Shown piece after piece: positions 35,139 to 48,994 of a stretch of 64,000 nt of DNA. Source of the stretch: Stachybotrys elegans (Eukaryota > Ascomycota > Sordariomycetes > Hypocreales > Stachybotryaceae). Below the pieces are notes generated by a model that worked only from the letters and a program-made list of their open reading frames with translations, was not told where the DNA came from and searched no databases. The translations under genes and the position numbers were made by a program. How positions within the stretch are numbered: position 1 is the stretch's first letter; each line of letters opens with the position of its first letter. The stretch covers positions 1,211,001-1,275,000 of the forward strand of contig JAGPNK010000007.1 in assembly GCA_020746835.1 (NCBI GenBank), given 5' to 3'.

Positions 35139-38089
35139 ATGTTAAAGCGGCGAATGGGCCCAAGGCCATTCAATAACCTTCATGGAAGCGGAAACAATGA
35201 CAAGCGAATCCGAACTCCATCAAAACCCTCGGATGACGATCCACCTGCAAAAAGACAAAAGTGCGAACGCGAGAAATCACCCTCCCTTTCCATCGATAGC
35301 TCTCAACAACTCCGCGAAGCTGAAGGCACGCCCAGCAAGGAAAACAGAGTATTCGAGGGCATAGCAAGCCTCAAAGAACTCAGCCGTCACCGGTCTGCGC
35401 TGAAACCCAGGGCGAGACGCTTATATCGCGATGCTGGACCCAAAATCGATCAGGTGAATGCGGATAAACCTGGGCAGACTCGCGCTGAAGTTGTCGACGT
35501 CGAAATTGATGCCGGAAGTCCTGACGCTCTTTCAATCATCGATCCGCCACTCACCAGAATCGTTTCCGATGTAGTCATCAGCAAAACCTCTACCGTCAAA
35601 CGCAGCACCCAGCTGGGCTCTTTTAAGAAGCCACCGATGGCCGTGTCCTATAAACCAGGCGATAGCTCTGACGACGAGCTCCAGGAAGATATCGGAAAGA
35701 GGACGGGCAACTTTGACGGCGTTTCCAGCCGCAGGGCTCTAGTCCGAAAGCCAAGAGGCGACATCATCCCTACCAAATTTGGTACGCCCCGAAACTCAGA
35801 CAAGGCTGAGACCAACGAACAAATGTTATTATGCCTGGAAATCGCTGCTTCTGGCAAAAAACGCTACAGCGCCGGCGATGGCCTGGCTGGAGAGATATCC
35901 TTGCGTCCCCAACGAGATCGTCCTAATGTCTGGGAGCCAGTTCACAGCCTTACCAATGACAAAGCAGGCGCATGGCTCGAGATCGATACCGCCAAAGTCC
36001 ATGAGGTTTTTTTTAACGCTGCTTCCCGTCACGTTGTGATACGTAGACCTTTGAAGACTCATGCTGGAGCTACAGTATCTTTGAGATTCAAAACAGTGGA
36101 TGATGCTGCTCATTTCATTCAAACTGTTCCCTCCGACCGGTGCCGCGAAACCAGGTAGGTGCACCATACATTGGCTCCAGTTATGACCATTGACTGACTG
36201 TTTTGATTAGTGTCGAGCCATTGGAGAAACGGGCAGAAACGTTATACTTCAAAGCTACGCAAAGAGATGGCGTGTGCGAAGAGTTGGGCATCACCAGCCC
36301 GCAGGCTCAATATAAGCCGGCGCCCGAGCCCGTGGACAGGTCACCATCAGTCGAACCTGTTCGTACCCGCCGGTGGAGCATTAAGGACAACATGCTGAGG
36401 GCACACCGAGACGAGGCAGAGAGCGATAATGGCGATCTAGTGGCTGCGACCAAGAAGACGCTGTCTTCTTACTCACCCAAGCCCTCTACAAACCGCAAGA
36501 CGAGAAGCGTATGTCTTGATCTCACCCCAGAAAAGAAGATACAAAGGTGGTCAGAGAAAAACCCCCATTGGAAAGACTTATGGGGGAAGTCTTTGGTGTT
36601 CCCAGCTACGGGCAAGAGTCGGACGATCGTCGACAAAGATGACATACCACGGCTTGACGATGGAGAGTTCCTCAATGATAATCTCATCAGTTTTTACATC
36701 CGCTACCTTCAGACGAGGCTCGAACAAGAACGACCTGAACTTCTCAAGCGAATTTACTTCTTCAGTTCGTTCTTCTTCGACAAGCTGAGGCCAGAAAAGG
36801 GCAAAGTCAATTACGACGGAGTCAAGAGTTGGACGGCCAAGGTGGATATATTTTCGTACGACTATGTCATTGTTCCTGTCAACGAGAACGCCCATTGGTA
36901 CCTGGCTATAATCTGCAATCTTCCAAACACTCTTCCAGTACGCGATAGCGGCCTCGCCCACACCACCGGCGTGGCTGAAGCTCTTCAGGACTTGAGCGTA
37001 GACGAAGACAGCATCGTCACCATTGGACGGGACAATGCAAACGAGGACGGGAGAGCTGACTCTGCGGAGCCAGCAAAGCACCAGTCTGCCCATCCCAGCC
37101 CGCCAGCATGTGACGTGGTCGCATCGAGCCCTCCGAGTCAAACCTCTATAAGGCTGAAGGCTGATGGGAACCAACCGAAGATCATCACGCTTGATTCATT
37201 GGGGTCTCCGCATTCCAGAACCTGTACTATTTTAAGGGCGTATTTGTCGCTAGAGGCAAAGAACCGAAAAGGTTGTGAGCTCGAGGTCACCCCAGCCGGC
37301 TCCACGGCGAAGCACCTACCTGCCCAAGAAAACTACTGGGATTGTGGTGTTTTTCTCCTAGGTTATCTGGAGAGGTTTCTGGAGGACCCCGACAACGTTG
37401 CTCTCAAACTGATTCAGAGGTCGCAAATGGGATGGGATATTAACCCTTCAGCCCTCAGAGTGCAGATCAGGGATTTGATTTTCGAACTCCAAGAAGTTCA
37501 GACGACGCGTTTGGCTGAAGAGGAACGGGCAAGGAAAGCTCTCAAGCTCGCGAGGTCACCTGGCAGCGTTTGTACTCCAAGGAAAAATGAGCCGGGTACT
37601 TTATGTGACGAGCAAGACATGGCACGGAAGAAACTGCCACAAACGCCTGTCGCACGTTCGCCTACAGCTATTCCGGCCCACGACTCGTTGCAGATGGTCC
37701 TGGATGTGATTAGATCGAGCCCCGATAACTCGCTACGCGACAGCCCAGCAGTTTCGAGATCCGGATCTGACTCCAGTTCGAAGCTCATACTCGAGGCAAG
37801 GAACGGGATGCAATCGCCGAAACCCCCCAAATTTCTCGAAAAAATGGTGGATTCTTCGCCTGAAGACGGGCGAGAAAAGACAGTTGATGTCGAAGCGATT
37901 GCAGCTGAGACTCCAAAGAAGCGTGCGCGAAAGGACGAAGAACATGCGACCGGCTGTTCAAAACGCCGTCCAGCACCTGAATTTTCAGCTGGGAATATTG
38001 TGCATAGCATTGAGGAAGACGATGCAGATGCTATAGTGTTGACCTGCGCAAGATATGATGGTATACAACGGCATGATCGTACATCTTGA
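35139..38089 (+). CDS. SUMO-specific protease, Ulp2/SENP6-7 type
   Basis: Two exons (35139-36154, 36211-38089) encode 964 aa. The N-terminal 300 residues are basic and disordered; residues about 215-340 form a conserved region (QMLLCLEIAASGKKRYSAG ... VHEVFFNAASRHVVIRRP). The C48 protease domain is at about 460-760: LDDGEFLNDNLISFYIRYL, FFSSFFFDKL, WTAKVDIFSYDYVIVPVNEN, catalytic His in NENAHWYLAII (about 567), Asp in IITLDSLGSPHS (about 666) and Cys in ENYWDCGVFLLGY (about 715), with the oxyanion Gln shortly before it (AQEN). The roughly 80-residue insert between the His and Asp is Ser/Asp-rich, as in Ulp2/SENP6-7. These enzymes trim poly-SUMO chains in the nucleus. A Ser/Lys-rich tail with SPx and KKRARK-like sites follows. 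The ATG at 35154 is an alternative start. Confidence 0.92.
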
Positions 38090-38450
38090 AATGGGCGTTG
38101 GATGAGGGAGGCGCACAGAGAAGGCACTGAAGAAAGAATCATGGTAAACCACGGCAACGCACCGAAACGGATGGACTTTATGGGCAGGGTATGGTCATCT
38201 TTCTAAACGGTTCAGGAGTACAGTATAGTGCGCATAGCGAATGGCGTTCCATCATCGTTCTTAACATAATGTGCAGATAGAGTACACAAGTCATCGAGAG
38301 AACGTGACGGAGAAAACAAGGTATCTTGGTGTGAATGTGCTTGCAGGTCCGTCAGCGGGTTTGGTATGTAGACACTTGATGACCTCGATGAGGCTGGACC
38401 AACCAAAGATATACAAAGACAGGACAATTCTATGACGCTTTTATTATATA
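38090..38450. other. Convergent spacer Ulp2-like / RRP9
   Basis: A 361-base tail-to-tail spacer with 3' UTR-like sequence; no other feature is recognised. Confidence 0.6.
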
Positions 38451-40229
38451 CTAATCGTCTTCCTCGTCAGAAGTCGATATGTGTTCGCTTGAGCCACCCT
38501 TCGTAGTTCGAGCCACTTTCGGGATCTCGAAGATCACGCCGCCATTCTTCACCTTTTCCAGGGTCTTCCATCGTCCTAGGCGGTGATCCTTCCCGAAAGC
38601 GGCAATAATGCAGAGGCCATCCTGCCCACGCTCGCCACGCTCAAAGATATCAATATCGTTGATTACACCGGGAATAACTCGAGACCCCGTGCGCTGGTGG
38701 GCATTGTTTGAAGTGGTGCCATTGGTGCTGGGTACGTCCTCGCCCAGCTGGGAACCGCCTAAAGCGGCAATGAGCTCGATCCTCCTCTTGTCATCGCTTA
38801 GCCGCCATACTCGGATTTGCCCATCCCAGCTGCCGCTTAAGATAACATCCGAGTAGGGAATTGCTTTAAGGGCGGTAATCATGCGAGGTGTAGGGGGAGG
38901 AACATCGGCTTTGGGGTGCAGCTCCGCGGAAACCTCAGATGGTTTCAGCGGAGGATCGAGGCCATGTGCAATTGGCTCAATGTAGACAGGCTTCTTCTTC
39001 TGGGTGCTCCATAGAGCGATGGCACCATTGTCACTCCCGGTGACAAAGAGGTCGTCGTCGATCATGGCTATGCGGTCCATGCTACCTTCGTGCAGAAGGG
39101 AACGCTGGTCAATGCCAGGCCGGGGCTTTTTATCCGCACCGCCCCCTCTGTAGACCAGTTGCGTAGACTCAATGACCTTCCACAACCTAGCTGTGCGATC
39201 GCGAGCGCCCACGCTCACACAGCGCTCTTGCGCAAGGGCGTCAATATCGAGGATCTCGTCTTGGTGGCCGCACAAGGTGTCGACGTAGGCCATCTCATCC
39301 AGGCTCCAAACCTTCACCGTCCTGTCTTTTGAGCAAGAATACAGTTGGTTGGTGCCTCGCCGGAATGCCAGACCGGTAACGGCGTCTCGATGATGGGCGT
39401 TCTTCAGATCGGTCAAAACCTTGAGAGGCTTGAGCGTGGCGGCGTCGTAGACGATGATCCGACGATCTTGTCCTCCCGTGACAACGTATTTGCCGTCTGA
39501 TGATGCTGCCACAGCCAGAATCTGATCTGTATGTCTCAGGTAGCTCCTGTCCTTTGCTTTCCCTGAGTTTCCCTTGATCCATAGCTCGAGATCAGGCTGG
39601 CGCCTGGGCGGTGCAGGTGGCTTCTTCTGTTTTTTTCGGGTCGTCTGGGGGTATTGATGTTGAGGCAGCTCTTGCGTCTTCCACTTATGAAGGTGGATAT
39701 CTTTGGATGTAGTATAGAAGTATGGCGCACATGTGGCGATGGAGGTAATTGAGTTGGTATTGCTTCGGAAGAGGGTCTGGGAGGCATTGTTGAAGGCCAA
39801 TTCGACGGCCAACTGGCGGTACACACGTCCCTTTGACTCTGCAACATCTTCTTGCAGTCGCTCGGCAATCAGGTCTCGGTCAATATCTGCAGCGTCAAAG
39901 CCTGCCTCGTCGACGTGCTCCTTGACGTTCTCAAGATATCGTTCGGCCAGACGCAGTCTTCGCTCGGCGGCCGTTTCGGCTTCTTCGTCAGATTCATCTG
40001 CTTCCATAGCATCGCCGGACTCCTCCGCCTCACTGCGGCTCTCGTCATCTTCAGAATCGCTTCCGGAGATGGATTCGTCTCGCTCGACCTTTTTCTTCGC
40101 GGGGCCATTGGCTTTCGGAAGTACCTTGCCGGGGGTTTTCGAACCGGCGACTCGCTTCTGAGGTGCTTCTGGGGCAGAAGATCGCTTGCGCTTCTTATGC
40201 GAGCCCGGGACAGTGAAAAACGACGACAT
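38451..40229 (-). CDS. RRP9: U3 small nucleolar ribonucleoprotein Rrp9 (U3-55K) WD40 protein
   Basis: One intronless minus-strand frame of 592 aa. Rrp9 binds the box B/C region of U3 snoRNA and acts in pre-18S processing in the nucleolus. Residues 1-95 are basic then acidic (KKRKRSS, SGSDSEDDESRSEAEESGD). The conserved helix ERRLRLAERYLENVKEHVDE and DLIAERLQEDVAESKGRVYR precede a seven-blade propeller with SYLRHTDQILAVAASSDGKY, VTGGQDRRIIVYD, GLAFRRGTNQLYSCSKDRTV, LCGHQDEILDIDALAQERCV, GARDRTARLWKV, FVTGSDNGAIALWS and VILSGSWDGQIRVWRL. The C-terminus ends in acidic residues (TSDEEDD). Length and order fit the family. The gene is divergent from PRE1, with 396 bases between start codons. Confidence 0.95.
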   Translation of the reverse strand: MSSFFTVPGSHKKRKRSSAPEAPQKRVAGSKTPGKVLPKANGPAKKKVERDESISGSDSEDDESRSEAEESGDAMEADESDEEAETAAERRLRLAERYLENVKEHVDEAGFDAADIDRDLIAERLQEDVAESKGRVYRQLAVELAFNNASQTLFRSNTNSITSIATCAPYFYTTSKDIHLHKWKTQELPQHQYPQTTRKKQKKPPAPPRRQPDLELWIKGNSGKAKDRSYLRHTDQILAVAASSDGKYVVTGGQDRRIIVYDAATLKPLKVLTDLKNAHHRDAVTGLAFRRGTNQLYSCSKDRTVKVWSLDEMAYVDTLCGHQDEILDIDALAQERCVSVGARDRTARLWKVIESTQLVYRGGGADKKPRPGIDQRSLLHEGSMDRIAMIDDDLFVTGSDNGAIALWSTQKKKPVYIEPIAHGLDPPLKPSEVSAELHPKADVPPPTPRMITALKAIPYSDVILSGSWDGQIRVWRLSDDKRRIELIAALGGSQLGEDVPSTNGTTSNNAHQRTGSRVIPGVINDIDIFERGERGQDGLCIIAAFGKDHRLGRWKTLEKVKNGGVIFEIPKVARTTKGGSSEHISTSDEEDD

Positions 40230-40625
40230 TTTGGCAGATTGTGTTGCTCATCTGCCCTGAACTGCCTGTCAAGTTCTGAGGATTTTCAAGAGTCCTGTCC
40301 GCCTACCCAAGTACAGCCGAAAAAAAAAAAATTACCAGCTCCTACATACAAGGACCAAAGTGGATGTATCTGCCCCACTTCAGTGGGTAGCCTGTCGAAT
40401 AAGATGCTTGTCATGGAAAATAGATGTTCCGTGGTGGGCGGTCGAAGGTGGCATAACCGCCCACCTTGTAAGCTCTCCGGTACCTTGCTTTAGGTACCGG
40501 ACTGACGCGCAGAGCGCTACAGCCTAGCAAGCAAGTAAGTAACTGCTGGCAGCTTGCTGTTGCCCAATACTGTCTCTTTTCGAACAAACCACCAGACGTC
40601 CACGAACCCCTCCACGATAGCAACC
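40230..40625. promoter_or_regulatory. Bidirectional promoter RRP9 / PRE1 with a PACE-like motif
   Basis: This 396-base segment separates two divergent essential genes. On the plus strand GGTGGCATA at 40447-40455 differs by one base from the yeast Rpn4 proteasome element GGTGGCAAA. It sits inside a 7-bp inverted repeat (AAGGTGG...CCACCTT). A second inverted repeat CCGGTACC...GGTACCGG lies at about 40478-40500. The functional role is inference; filamentous fungi may use a different proteasome regulator. Confidence 0.45.
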
Positions 40626-41402
40626 ATGTAGGTGACGCCGCTCCCATTATTGCGAGAGCTCCGAGTTAACGAATTCTTAGGGAGATTCTACTTGGCATTA
40701 CCGGCAAGGACTTTACCATCATTGCAGCTTCAAAAGCTGCCATGCGAGGCGCCACCATCCTGAAAGCATCCGACGACAAGACAAGAGCTCTGAACAAGAA
40801 CACCCTGCTCGCTTTCTCCGGAGAGGCTGGCGACACAGGTAGGGGCAACAAAGCTGATTGCAAGGCTCGAGGTTGGAGCTGACAAGGCGCAGTACAATTC
40901 GCAGAGTATATCCAAAGAAACGCTCAGCTCTATTCCATGCGCAACGAGACCGACCTCTCCCCCTCTGGTCTGGCCCACTTCGTTCGTGGAGAGCTCGCTT
41001 CGAGTCTGAGATCCCGCAAGCCGTACAACGTGAACTTGCTTATGGGAGGAGTCGACCCCATTACTGGCAAGCCTTCCCTGTACTGGCTCGATTATCTCGC
41101 TTCGTTGGCGGAGGTGCCTTACGCAGCACATGGATACGCACAGTGAGATTCCTATAATTCGTTGCTGCTTGTTGCGACAGCTGTTAACCGCTTGCATCAG
41201 ATACTACTGCCTCTCCATTCTCGACAAGCACCACCATCCTGATATCACCCTCGGTCAGGGTATCAAACTCCTCACCATGTGTACGGACGAGCTGAAGAGG
41301 AGATTACCGATTGACTTCAAAGGGATGGTGGTCAAGGCAATCAAGGCCGATGGTATCGTGGATATAGAATTTGATGACGATCGCGTGGTGAAGAGCGCAT
41401 GA
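40626..41402 (+). CDS. PRE1: 20S proteasome subunit beta-4
   Basis: Four exons (40626-40627, 40681-40838, 40893-41142, 41201-41402) encode 203 aa. The start codon itself is split: AT at 40626-40627, intron GTAGGT...TTAG, then G. This gives [20 protein letters not shown], the family N-terminus. Further blocks are [80 protein letters not shown] and [14 protein letters not shown]. Beta-4 is a non-catalytic beta-ring subunit of the 20S core and lacks the N-terminal Thr propeptide cleavage site. Length (about 200 aa) is standard. No other upstream ATG in a compatible phase was found, and the three later introns are ordinary. Confidence 0.94.
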
Positions 41403-43432
41403 ATCACACCAACACCTGCGATGAAAGGGTTGCTATTTGTACTAATAGAGGGTTCGAGGTAGCTCCTTCACGAATTCAAACGAGTTCCACGGTACTGCAA
41501 ACCGCCTTAGTCTAAACCCATCACAGCAATGCAACCACAAGAGCACGTAAAAATAAACGAAGAGAGAATATGCACCGTTGATTATCCAAGCACTGTTATG
41601 TTGTCGGCGATGTTTGGCTACACCATCTTCGCTCATATCCAACGAAAAGGTGCCCATACATTATCAAGTTGTACAGTGAAGTTCATGCATCATTCTACGG
41701 CGAGATCATCGGTGAGGGGGGTTTGTAACTACTTAGATCAGGGTAAAACATCGTATGGCAGACATCATGGTGTGGATGCGGGGTGCTGTATTTGGCAGCA
41801 AGCATACTCCGTACAAGCACCCTTGCTATAAAATCCGCCACAGGTTATGGCAGCCACGGGTCTACACCGACACAACCATATGTTGCCAAAAATTTATCCC
41901 GGCGAGTTTTTCTCATGTTATACCCAGGGGCCGGTATACGAGCACTATCGGTAAATGTTTGGTCATCCTGCCGCGTTGTTCAACCGATCGATTCAGACGG
42001 ACAGGCGACCACTTGCGATGCACGCTCCTACTAGGGGAGGCGATGGCGCATGTTCGTATTGCCAAAGCCCCTGACACGTGTCAGTGCCAACTTCAGCTCT
42101 TTGGATGCCGTGTCCCAATTTCTTGTGCATGAGTATTGTGCTGGGCAGCCAGCCAGCCAGCTAGGACTGATGCTTCAGAGAGTGTAGAAATAGAACATTA
42201 CCTAGGCCCATCGCGACTGCCAGAGTGCAAGCATGGGACTGGCAAACCAATGAGGCCCCCGACACCAGAGGATGACAAGTGCTGTAGAGAATAATTGGAA
42301 AGATTCCTCACCTGGAGTGGCACCAGCGGATGCATTTGAACCAGTGCTAGGGCGCCATGAAAACCTGCAAACTGAGCATCAGACTGATGTATGTGGTACC
42401 CACCAACGAGGCAATCCAGGCAAGTCAGCCACAAGATGCTCGAAGTACTGATGTACCTACCTCATGACTTAGTTGTACCGAATGGTGCAAACTTGAAAGC
42501 AATGGTATCCGCCACCTCAGCCCGCCTGCTAAGTCAGACGCAAGTCGCTGAATTGCTAAGCACGCTTGTCTTTCTAATTGCCATGCACGGGCATTTGACA
42601 CCAGGCAACATTCTATTGTTTTCGCCTGTCAGCTCGGAGGCAAATCAGGAACATCTCTGCTAAGTGTGTACGTAGGATGAGGTACATGTCAAGCTCCCAG
42701 GTATAATTTCCTAGCCTTGGGCAGGTCCTCAACTCTCTTCCCATGTCATGCATATTGAACTGCCTTCTAACGGCTCGGTACGGAGCAGACGCCCTGAGCT
42801 TATCTGCCTTTGTTGAATTGTACCTGCAAGGGTATTTTGGAGAAAAGCTACAAAGAGAGTACTGAGGTATATCATAGCTACCTGTTGAGGTACCTCTTGG
42901 GGACATTCGCCCCAAGTATCCCCACTTAGGTTCAACAGTTCCACGCTAGCCCTTTCCTGGAGAGACTTAGAGTAGGCCAATTTTTTCCTCCTCTGCCTTA
43001 CCTACCTATTTCGCCTCCTCGTTCCTTTTTTTTTCTTAAATTCTCTCCCACAACACTCTCCTCTCCTATCCCACAACCCTCACACATCAACCTCTTGTTT
43101 CTTCACGAGACATCTTCCTCTTTGTCCTTGGTCTTTCCTTTGAACATTCTGCGTGTTCTTGAGGGAAGCTGCAAGTTCTTGACTTCCTTTAAGGCAAAAG
43201 TTGTAATTTGGAAGGGAACACGGGAGCACTGGCCTTCCATTTCCTTCTCTTCTTCTGTCTTTTCTGTCTGTTTTATTCGGGCAGCTCGACTCTTCACTCT
43301 CATTCCCATCCCAGAGGGTGATAATCATCACACCAACACGCTCCGACACGGCAAGCAACGTGACTCTTGAGTCCTAAACAACAGATACACCTCACCGATC
43401 GATCCATACCGCTTGTTTGTAACCGATCCAAT
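41403..43432. promoter_or_regulatory. 2-kb intergenic region with the DED1 promoter
   Basis: The left part is the PRE1 3' UTR and unassigned sequence. The right part (about 42980-43432) is a strongly pyrimidine-rich plus-strand promoter and leader just upstream of DED1, with several small upstream open frames. No gene with conserved features is seen between them. Confidence 0.5.
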
Positions 43433-45660
<2,228 letters not shown>

Positions 45661-47186
45661 AGGCTGCACGATTCACCACTGTCCGAGAAACGCCTGTTCT
45701 GATTTTTACGACACCATTCGACTCGGACTGCAAGCCATGAACGTCAATCGCCAATCGATTTGACGACAGCATGGTCTCATGAAGAGGGGACTTTCGAGTC
45801 TTCTCTATTTTCTCTCTATTTTCATCGTCTTTTCATCTTTTTCATCTTTCTTCGTCCGTTTTAGACGCATACACATCTCCTTTCGTTTTCTATCTTCTCA
45901 CGACACGGCGACATCATGACCTCCGAACGACGCCATTTTCTTTTGCACTGGCCAAAAGCAGCATCGGTCACAGGGAATTCACGAAGCATGTGATAGATTG
46001 CATTTCTTTGTTTTCGGCACCTTTCCAGCTTGATACCCCAGACCGATTTTTCGAGGACCCTAGAGACGGCGGCAATGTGTGATGGCAGCGGATTTACACC
46101 ACGATCTGATGAGCCATCATGAACCATTTTTGCTGCTGCTGTCTACGAGGGGAGCTGCGTCCTCAATTCGAAAAGAGGCATTTCTCGTATTCTCACGATA
46201 GAAGCTTCGGTCATGCTATCGCCGTGCAGACATAGACAAAAGTGGATTACTCGGTTCCTTCGGTCACGCATGGCTCGTGAGTACCCGGGATAGGTGGATG
46301 GGTACGGATGAGCATTAGCGAGCAGGGCGTGGGCCGAGGGTCAGGAATGATCGGTAGACAGGGTTTATCTGTCAGAGATGAAAGAGCACGGGCTGACAGC
46401 CGCCCGAGATATACATGGATTATGGTCAAGGTTGGGACGGCATGGAACAAAAGCTCTTGCTCTTTTACGACATCGGTACATGGACACAATGGAGTCTTGA
46501 CTCGGCCATGATAATGGGAGGCTGGGTTGCGAGGACTCAGACGACTGAGGACCAAAGGCTGTTGAGGGCCAAGGTGCTCGGCCATGGTAGACAGATACAG
46601 ATACCCATACTGGACTGAGCGGTCCAAGCAGAAAGAAAACAAAAGGGGAAACCCAAAACCAAACAAAGCTAGTTTTACCAGTAACAAATCGCTGCGTGAT
46701 GGTTGAGCTGATTGCTGTTTGATGTTGGAGGCGATTGTGGCGGTGTTTGTCAGTCACACTTCAGTGCTGTGGCTTGAGCAGCGGGGTAGATACTCGCAAT
46801 CGCCTAAGACCTTGATTCCCTGGGTGGCAGTCACTCAGACACGATGACTCCACTTCGTCGGATAGGTAGTAGTTTTCTAGCAAGCCAAGCTGTCGAGACA
46901 AAATACATCTACTACCTATTATCTTTTTTAGTATTCTGTGCAGGTATCCATTTGCGAAGCAGGTTGTTAGCCACATCCAGGCATGACGAGGCGGCGATAC
47001 CTGTGACTTGGCATGTCTGCTGACTGAGCGTTTATGCTGGACCAATCCCATCTTCTCGTCAGATCCGGTAGATAAATCCGCGCACGCCCAAACCCCGTCT
47101 GACTGACGCAAGCCGAGGGGCCTGAATCGCAAACTCACACCCGCCACCTCGATCCAACCCGACCGACGCCTACACACGCCACCATC
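45661..47186. other. 1.5-kb intergenic region, DED1 3' UTR and promoter of the next gene
   Basis: This region begins with a T/C-rich 3' UTR-like stretch. The rest contains no frame with recognisable features. The last 100 bases form the leader of the acyl-CoA-synthetase-like gene. No RNA gene is recognised. Confidence 0.5.
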
Positions 47187-48994
47187 ATGGGTTTCCTCGA
47201 GAGCCTTGATTCTGGCATCACCGACTTCGTGGGGCAGTGGAACGGATACTCCACTGGCCTGGTCACCCTTCTCGTTGCCATTGTCTCGTATCGCATCGTC
47301 TCCCACCGCGAGCCTGATGTGCACCCACTCCTTTTAGCCAAGCAGGCTTCGGCTTCGACAGTCAGGAATGAGGGCGAGAGTGCAGTGTACCGCTCGCATG
47401 CGGCCCCTCACTCCATGCCTCTCAACGGCGGGCTCAACGTCAAGGACCCCGGGGCATCCAAATGGGCGCGCGGCCGAGATGGTGATCTGAGAGACGTATG
47501 GCGCAAAGCAACTGGTGCCACTGCAGGCGAAGCCGATAAAGTCGCTCGAGCCAAGATATCTACTGTGCTGGGTTCCGAGAAGGTTGTTGAGCATAGGCTG
47601 GGTACGTCCCGCCCGACATGTGTGCGTGAGTGAGGGGACTGACAAGAAACAGAGGACATCACTCGGCAGATCAACCTGATTGGCCAGTACATCGCAGAGC
47701 AGGGGGGCATACGGGTTGCCATCTATCTGCCCAACTCGGTCGAATTTCTGGTGACTCTTCTGGCGTGCAGCTTCTACCCGAATCTCACTACTGTCTTGAT
47801 CCCCTTTGATGTACCCAGCGATGAACTCATCTCGATGCTCCGAAGGTCTGCGGTCGATACTGTCGTGACCGCTCCAGGCGCCTTCCCCTTCGATACCGTT
47901 GTCTCGGCCTACCCAGCGCTTCGACAGCTCATCTGGGTTGTCGACAAAGGTAACAACCACCTCGACTGGAACGAGATACCGGAAGGCACCGGCGGCAGTG
48001 TAAACGTCGCTACCTGGCAGGAGATTATCAATGATGCCCCGACTGCGGCTGGCAACGAACTTCCCGCCCTAGACTCCAGCAACGTACCCCAAGATATCGT
48101 CACCTTCTGGCAGACGAAGCAGGGTCAGATGGAGGAGATGGTCCGTTTCAGCCAGGCAAACCTTGTTTCTGGAATATCAGGCCAACTCGCGGCCATTCCT
48201 ACAAAGGAGAGGCTCGGCCCATCGGATATTTTTCTGCCTGCCGATTCCCTTGCCAATGTTCATACCCTTGTACTAACAATGGCTGCCCTTTGGTCTAATT
48301 CATCGGTGGCCTTCACGTCGGTTGCAGGGAAGTCGCCGGACCTGGTATTGGCTACTCAAGGAATTGCGCCAACCGTTGTTGTCGCCAGCCCGGCCACGAT
48401 GCTTAAGCTGCACAAGGAATCCACCGCCAGATTGAGCTCCCCGCTTGCTCAGGCATCCCACTATTTGTCTACTCGCGCCCTTACACTTGAAGGTGTCCTC
48501 TCCCCTGCCAATCCCCTCTCCACCTTTGCAGTCGCAGCACGCCCTACGATCGGCTCTACACCCAACAAGCTACGCCTCTTGTACGTCGCCGAGCGTGCCG
48601 GCACGGACAACCCGCGTCTTCTACCAGGAGTGCTTTCAGACTTGCGCATTTTCACCGGGTCCAAGATTGTATACGCCCTGACAGCACCTCGGGTTGCCGG
48701 AGCGGTATCACAGACTGCCCTCTACGACTATCGCGTGGATGAAGATGGCCAGACACACTTTGGTGCTCCTGTCACAAGCCTAGAGATTTTCCTCAAGGAT
48801 TCAGGAGCACACAAAACTACAGAAGAAAAGATAGAGGGCGAGGTAAGCCGACATCGCAGACTACCCTATGCTATGTTACTCGCGCTAACAGACGAACCTA
48901 GATTTTCGTACGTGGCCCTGCTGTCGCTGGGGGCGAGGCAAGCCTGGGTGTGATAGGTCGAATCAAAGATGACAATACCCTGGCATATGTCTGA
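47187..48994 (+). CDS. Membrane-anchored AMP-binding (acyl-CoA synthetase-like) protein, probably inactive
   Basis: Three exons (47187-47601, 47653-48842, 48902-48994) encode 565 aa. Residues about 22-40 (TGLVTLLVAIVSYRIVSH) form one membrane anchor. From residue 140 the fold of ANL-superfamily AMP-forming synthetases is visible: GGIRVAIYLPNSVEFLVTLLAC, VLIPFDVPSDELISMLRRS, LIWVVDKG and DIFLPADSLANVHTLVLTMAALW. In place of the Ser/Thr/Gly-rich P-loop (TSGTTGxPKGV in the family) the sequence has FWQTKQGQMEEMVRF, and the YGxTE motif is also not evident (FTGSKIVYALTAPRV). The protein ends shortly after the GEIFVRGPAVAGG block, so the C-terminal lid domain of about 100 residues is missing. It is therefore probably a pseudo-enzyme or scaffold; related fungal proteins occur, but I cannot name one with confidence. 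Confidence 0.82.

Noticed and set aside
36578..37174. 198-codon minus-strand frame
   Set aside because: Antisense to the Ulp2-type protease domain.
47334..47960. 208-codon minus-strand frame
   Set aside because: Antisense to the AMP-binding-like gene.
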